23,760 nt of DNA, taken from positions 1 to 23,760 of IMG/VR virus record IMGVR_UViG_3300024513_000087; one strand, given 5' to 3'. The notes under the pieces are model-generated. The model was not told the DNA's origin. It saw only the letters and a program-made list of their open reading frames with translations, and searched no databases. Below are positions 22,146 through 23,760 of the stretch, in pieces; within the stretch, counting starts at the first letter, position 1; every line of letters begins with the position of its first letter. This DNA comes from a virus. The position numbers and the translations under genes were made by a program.

Positions 22146-22696
22146 TAGTAGACAACTTCTACAAAGATCCAGACTCAATAGTACATTTAGCAGAACAACA
22201 GGAGTATAAGCCTCAGTTAAAGTATTATAAGGGCGTTAGGACTGAGGAGAGGTTTTTATTTCCATATGTAAGAGAGGAATTCCAAAGACTGCTTCGTTTG
22301 GAAATTACAGACTGGTTAAATCAACCTATGAATGGAATTTTTCAGAAGACCAGTAAAGATGACCCTCTCGTATGGCATAGTGATAGTCAAGATTATGCTG
22401 CTGCTATTTATTTAACTAAAGATGCGCCCGTATCTATGGGAACATCTTTTTGGAGAGATACAAAGTTTGGCTGTCGTAGACCACCAAGCCATCCCTTGGA
22501 GGGCAAAGCAATAGCTGACGCTGAAGTGTATACCGAGTACAATCTCTTGCATAAAGACAATTGGCAGTTAGTTGATAAAGTAGGGGCCGTATATAATAGA
22601 CTAGCCATTTGGGATGCAAAGCTGATTCACTCAGCTAGTGAGTATGGTTCAATGGATCGTTTGGTACAACTTTTTTTCTTTAGTACGAAAAGGTAG
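22106..22696 (+). CDS. 2OG-Fe(II) oxygenase-like protein (DUF6445-like)
   Basis: A 196-residue protein with an iron- and 2-oxoglutarate-dependent dioxygenase layout: HxD at His91 and Asp93 (PLVWHSDSQDYAAAIYLT), a GTSFWRD strand, and after a loop the distal His175 and Arg185 in NRLAIWDAKLIHSASEYG followed by RLVQLFFF. These residues would hold Fe(II) and 2OG. Such enzymes hydroxylate amino acids, nucleobases or small molecules; the substrate is not readable here. The resemblance is to the DUF6445 group often found in phage genomes, judged from the pattern. The start has AAGGG nine bases upstream and overlaps the small HTH-like gene. It is followed after eight bases by a second, different oxygenase. 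Confidence 0.72.
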   Translation: METVFNQRSPHLLIVDNFYKDPDSIVHLAEQQEYKPQLKYYKGVRTEERFLFPYVREEFQRLLRLEITDWLNQPMNGIFQKTSKDDPLVWHSDSQDYAAAIYLTKDAPVSMGTSFWRDTKFGCRRPPSHPLEGKAIADAEVYTEYNLLHKDNWQLVDKVGAVYNRLAIWDAKLIHSASEYGSMDRLVQLFFFSTKR

Positions 22697-22704
22697 GGCG
22701 AGCT

Positions 22705-23265
22705 ATGCGAGTCTTTTGGCAATTCTGGAATCCTTATTTCAATTCTGAAACATGTCAGCGTGTAATTGATCAAGCTCTTAAAATTCCTCCGCAAGAAGCA
22801 AGTGTTTATGGTGGGGCGAAAGACGCTAGAAAATCAAATGTACGATGGCTAAATCGTGGCGATGAAAGCTGGAAATGGCTTTTTGATCATGTTGAGAACA
22901 TATTCCGAAGGGCCAACAACGCTTTCGGATTCGATCTTAACTACTTCCATGAGATTCAGTTTACTGAATATCATTCGGAATATAATGGCTTTTACAATTG
23001 GCACGAAGATCTATTGTGGCGACCACAATGTAACAGCATTATGCATAGAAAGCTGTCGTTTGTAATGCAATTGACAGATCCTAATGAATATACTGGGGGC
23101 GATTTGGAATTTGATATCCATGACGAGAAACCAGATCCAATGCAGCTTAGAAACAGAGGATCTGCGATAGTATTCCCATCTTTTGTAAGGCATCGTGTAG
23201 TACCAGTTACGAGCGGTGTTAGGTATAGCCTTGTTACTTGGTACGAAGGACCGTGTTTTAGATGA
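22705..23265 (+). CDS. 2OG-Fe(II) oxygenase, prolyl 4-hydroxylase-like
   Basis: A 186-residue protein matching the prolyl 4-hydroxylase alpha-subunit-like fold. His100 and Asp102 form the HxD motif (GFYNWHEDLLW), followed by KLSFVMQLTDPNEYTGGDLE and RGSAIVFPSFVRHRVVPVTS with distal His163, then GVRYSLVTW with Arg173, which binds 2-oxoglutarate. All expected metal and cosubstrate residues are present, so it should be active. Many phages carry this type, and substrates are mostly unknown. The start at 22705 is preceded by TAGGGCGAG. It lies eight bases after the previous oxygenase and is the last gene before a structured non-coding region. Proline is almost absent from the collagen repeats of the fibre, so those are not its obvious substrate. 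Confidence 0.85.
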   Translation: MRVFWQFWNPYFNSETCQRVIDQALKIPPQEASVYGGAKDARKSNVRWLNRGDESWKWLFDHVENIFRRANNAFGFDLNYFHEIQFTEYHSEYNGFYNWHEDLLWRPQCNSIMHRKLSFVMQLTDPNEYTGGDLEFDIHDEKPDPMQLRNRGSAIVFPSFVRHRVVPVTSGVRYSLVTWYEGPCFR

Positions 23266-23308
23266 GAATAGTTTAGGTAGTACATTTCAGTTTTTGGGCG
23301 TATGTTAT

Positions 23309-23356
23309 GTGGGAACCGCCCACCCCGGCCGGGCCCGGCCGAACCGCCAAAATGGC
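23309..23356. repeat. 16-bp perfect palindrome between 8-bp direct repeats
   Basis: The palindrome CGGCCGGGCCCGGCCG occupies 23326-23341. The direct repeats GAACCGCC lie at 23313-23320 and 23341-23348. Two smaller hairpins flank it: GTGGG/CCCAC (23309-23323) and GCCA/TGGC (23346-23356). No T-run follows directly, so it is not a standard terminator. Confidence 0.85.
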
Positions 23357-23455
23357 AGGGCAAAATACCCCACTAAACTTATCTCAAATATATAACATAG
23401 CCAGGGACTGCCATAATGACATTAAAAAAAATTTAAAAAATTTTTATTTTTACTA

Positions 23456-23484
23456 TTGATTTATTTTTATTTGGACGATATATT
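23456..23484 (+). promoter_or_regulatory. Sigma70-like promoter for the second sigma-like gene
   Basis: TTGATT (23456-23461) and TATATT (23479-23484) are separated by exactly 17 bases, directly downstream of an A/T tract that could act as an UP element. The predicted start near 23491 gives a leader of about 50 bases carrying a hairpin. This suggests early expression by the host polymerase. Confidence 0.45.
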
Positions 23485-23493
23485 AAATACATA

Positions 23494-23514
23494 AGCAATG
23501 CACTTCGCAATGCT
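23494..23514 (+). promoter_or_regulatory. Imperfect hairpin in the 5' leader of the sigma-like gene
   Basis: AGCA-A-TGC, loop ACTTC, GCA-A-TGCT: seven paired bases with one A-A mismatch. The same bases form a direct repeat of GCAATGC. It starts a few bases after the predicted transcription start and ends about 16 bases before AAGGA. It may be a binding site, a 5' mRNA stabiliser or part of an operator; function unknown. Confidence 0.4.
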
Positions 23515-23542
23515 AAAAAGCTAGTAAAAAGGAATTTTGGTT

Positions 23543-23760
23543 ATGAATCAATTCAACTTCGATTTCTCTTCGGTAGACTTCAACAAACTTACTAAGATTT
23601 TAGTAGGTAAAGCTAAGAAAAAGCTTGACTACCAAACCGCTCAAGATGTTGTACAGAATACCTTGATTTATGCTATGCGGAAATTCAATCCTAGCAATGG
23701 TGCAAGTTTTGAAACTTTCGCTGGTGTTTGCCTGCAAGGTAGAATACTTGATCAACTTCG
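23543..23760 (+). CDS. Sigma-70-like factor, region 2, cut by window edge
   Basis: The visible 72 residues contain a sigma region 2 pattern: AQDVVQNTLIYAMRKFNPSN followed by ASFETFAGVCLQGRILDQLR, close to the usual layout D-x-V-Q-x-T-x-x-x-A-x-x-x-F-(D/N)-P-x-x-G-x-F-x-T-(F/W)-A...R-(I/L)-(I/L)-D. This region binds core RNA polymerase and the -10 element. AAGGA lies nine bases before the ATG. The gene runs off the right edge, so region 4 cannot be checked. It is on the opposite strand from the first sigma factor and has its own apparent promoter, so the two may act at different stages of infection. Confidence 0.7.
   Translation, partial: MNQFNFDFSSVDFNKLTKILVGKAKKKLDYQTAQDVVQNTLIYAMRKFNPSNGASFETFAGVCLQGRILDQL

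Larger units (their letters stand above)
23266..23542 (+). other. Non-coding region with GC-rich palindromes, A/T tracts and promoter
   Basis: No credible gene is seen in these 277 bases. From left to right it holds a G/C-rich palindrome cluster (23309-23356), an almost pure A/T tract (about 23422-23452), a sigma70-like promoter (23456-23484) and an imperfect hairpin (23494-23514) just before the ribosome binding site of the sigma-like gene. The sharp change in base composition is unlike the rest of the window. It may be a replication origin, a terminator for the oxygenase genes, or a regulatory region. Confidence 0.6.

Noticed and set aside
22408-22619. Minus-strand frames opposite the first oxygenase
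   Set aside because: Both are shadows of a gene with visible catalytic motifs and have no suitable start context.
22705-23265. Prolyl hydroxylation of the collagen-like repeats by the P4H-like protein
   Set aside because: Proline is almost absent from the Gly-X-Y blocks, so the simple collagen analogy does not hold, although other residues could be modified.
23309-23356. Standard rho-independent terminator for the oxygenase genes
   Set aside because: The GC-rich hairpins are not followed directly by a T-run; the nearest T-rich tract is tens of bases downstream.

Overview
The window looks like part of the genome of a tailed double-stranded DNA phage (Caudoviricetes), AT-rich and densely packed. 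The main evidence is a continuous packaging and head module on the minus strand: small-terminase-like protein, large terminase, portal, prohead protease/scaffold, decoration-like protein and HK97-type major capsid protein. No integrase, tRNA, CRISPR array or insertion sequence was seen. The host cannot be read from the sequence. The gene mix (GDP-mannose dehydratase, 2OG-Fe(II) oxygenases, ERCC4 nuclease, modular collagen-like fibre) is familiar from uncultured aquatic phages, but that is an impression and not a search result.

Layout, following minus-strand transcription from right to left. (1) 21923 to 11034 is the late head and packaging operon. It holds a small acidic protein, a sigma factor with a zinc-knuckle-like insertion, a TerS-like HTH/coiled-coil protein, GDP-mannose 4,6-dehydratase, a stand-alone ERCC4 nuclease, TerL, portal, a glycosyltransferase-like gene, protease/scaffold, a decoration-like protein and the major capsid protein. 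Most junctions are start/stop overlaps. A hairpin terminator (10983-11015) closes this block. (2) 10936 to 1 starts at a TATAAT box and a strong ribosome binding site. It holds a GT25-like/Rossmann two-part protein, a DxD glycosyltransferase and a sulfotransferase-like protein. These are followed directly by a 2025-residue collagen-like fibre, a second tail/fibre protein, a DUF4376-like protein, a small conserved-looking protein, a holin-like membrane protein and two small reading frames. (3) 21945 to the right end is on the plus strand: a small HTH-like protein, two different 2OG-Fe(II) oxygenases, a 277-base non-coding region with a striking GC-rich palindrome cluster, and the 5' part of a second sigma-like factor.

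The possible system here is virion decoration. Sugar-nucleotide synthesis (gmd), three glycosyltransferase-like proteins, a sulfotransferase and two hydroxylases sit among the structural genes, and the three enzymes before the fibre are translationally chained to one another and end 3 bases before it. The fibre has seven collagen-like blocks built almost wholly of Gly-X-Gln triplets. One block, nearest the C-terminal domains, is rich in Gly-X-Thr, the kind of site that is O-glycosylated in the Bacillus spore collagen BclA. A glycosylated, possibly sulfated phage collagen fibre is therefore a reasonable inference, but nothing in the sequence proves it.
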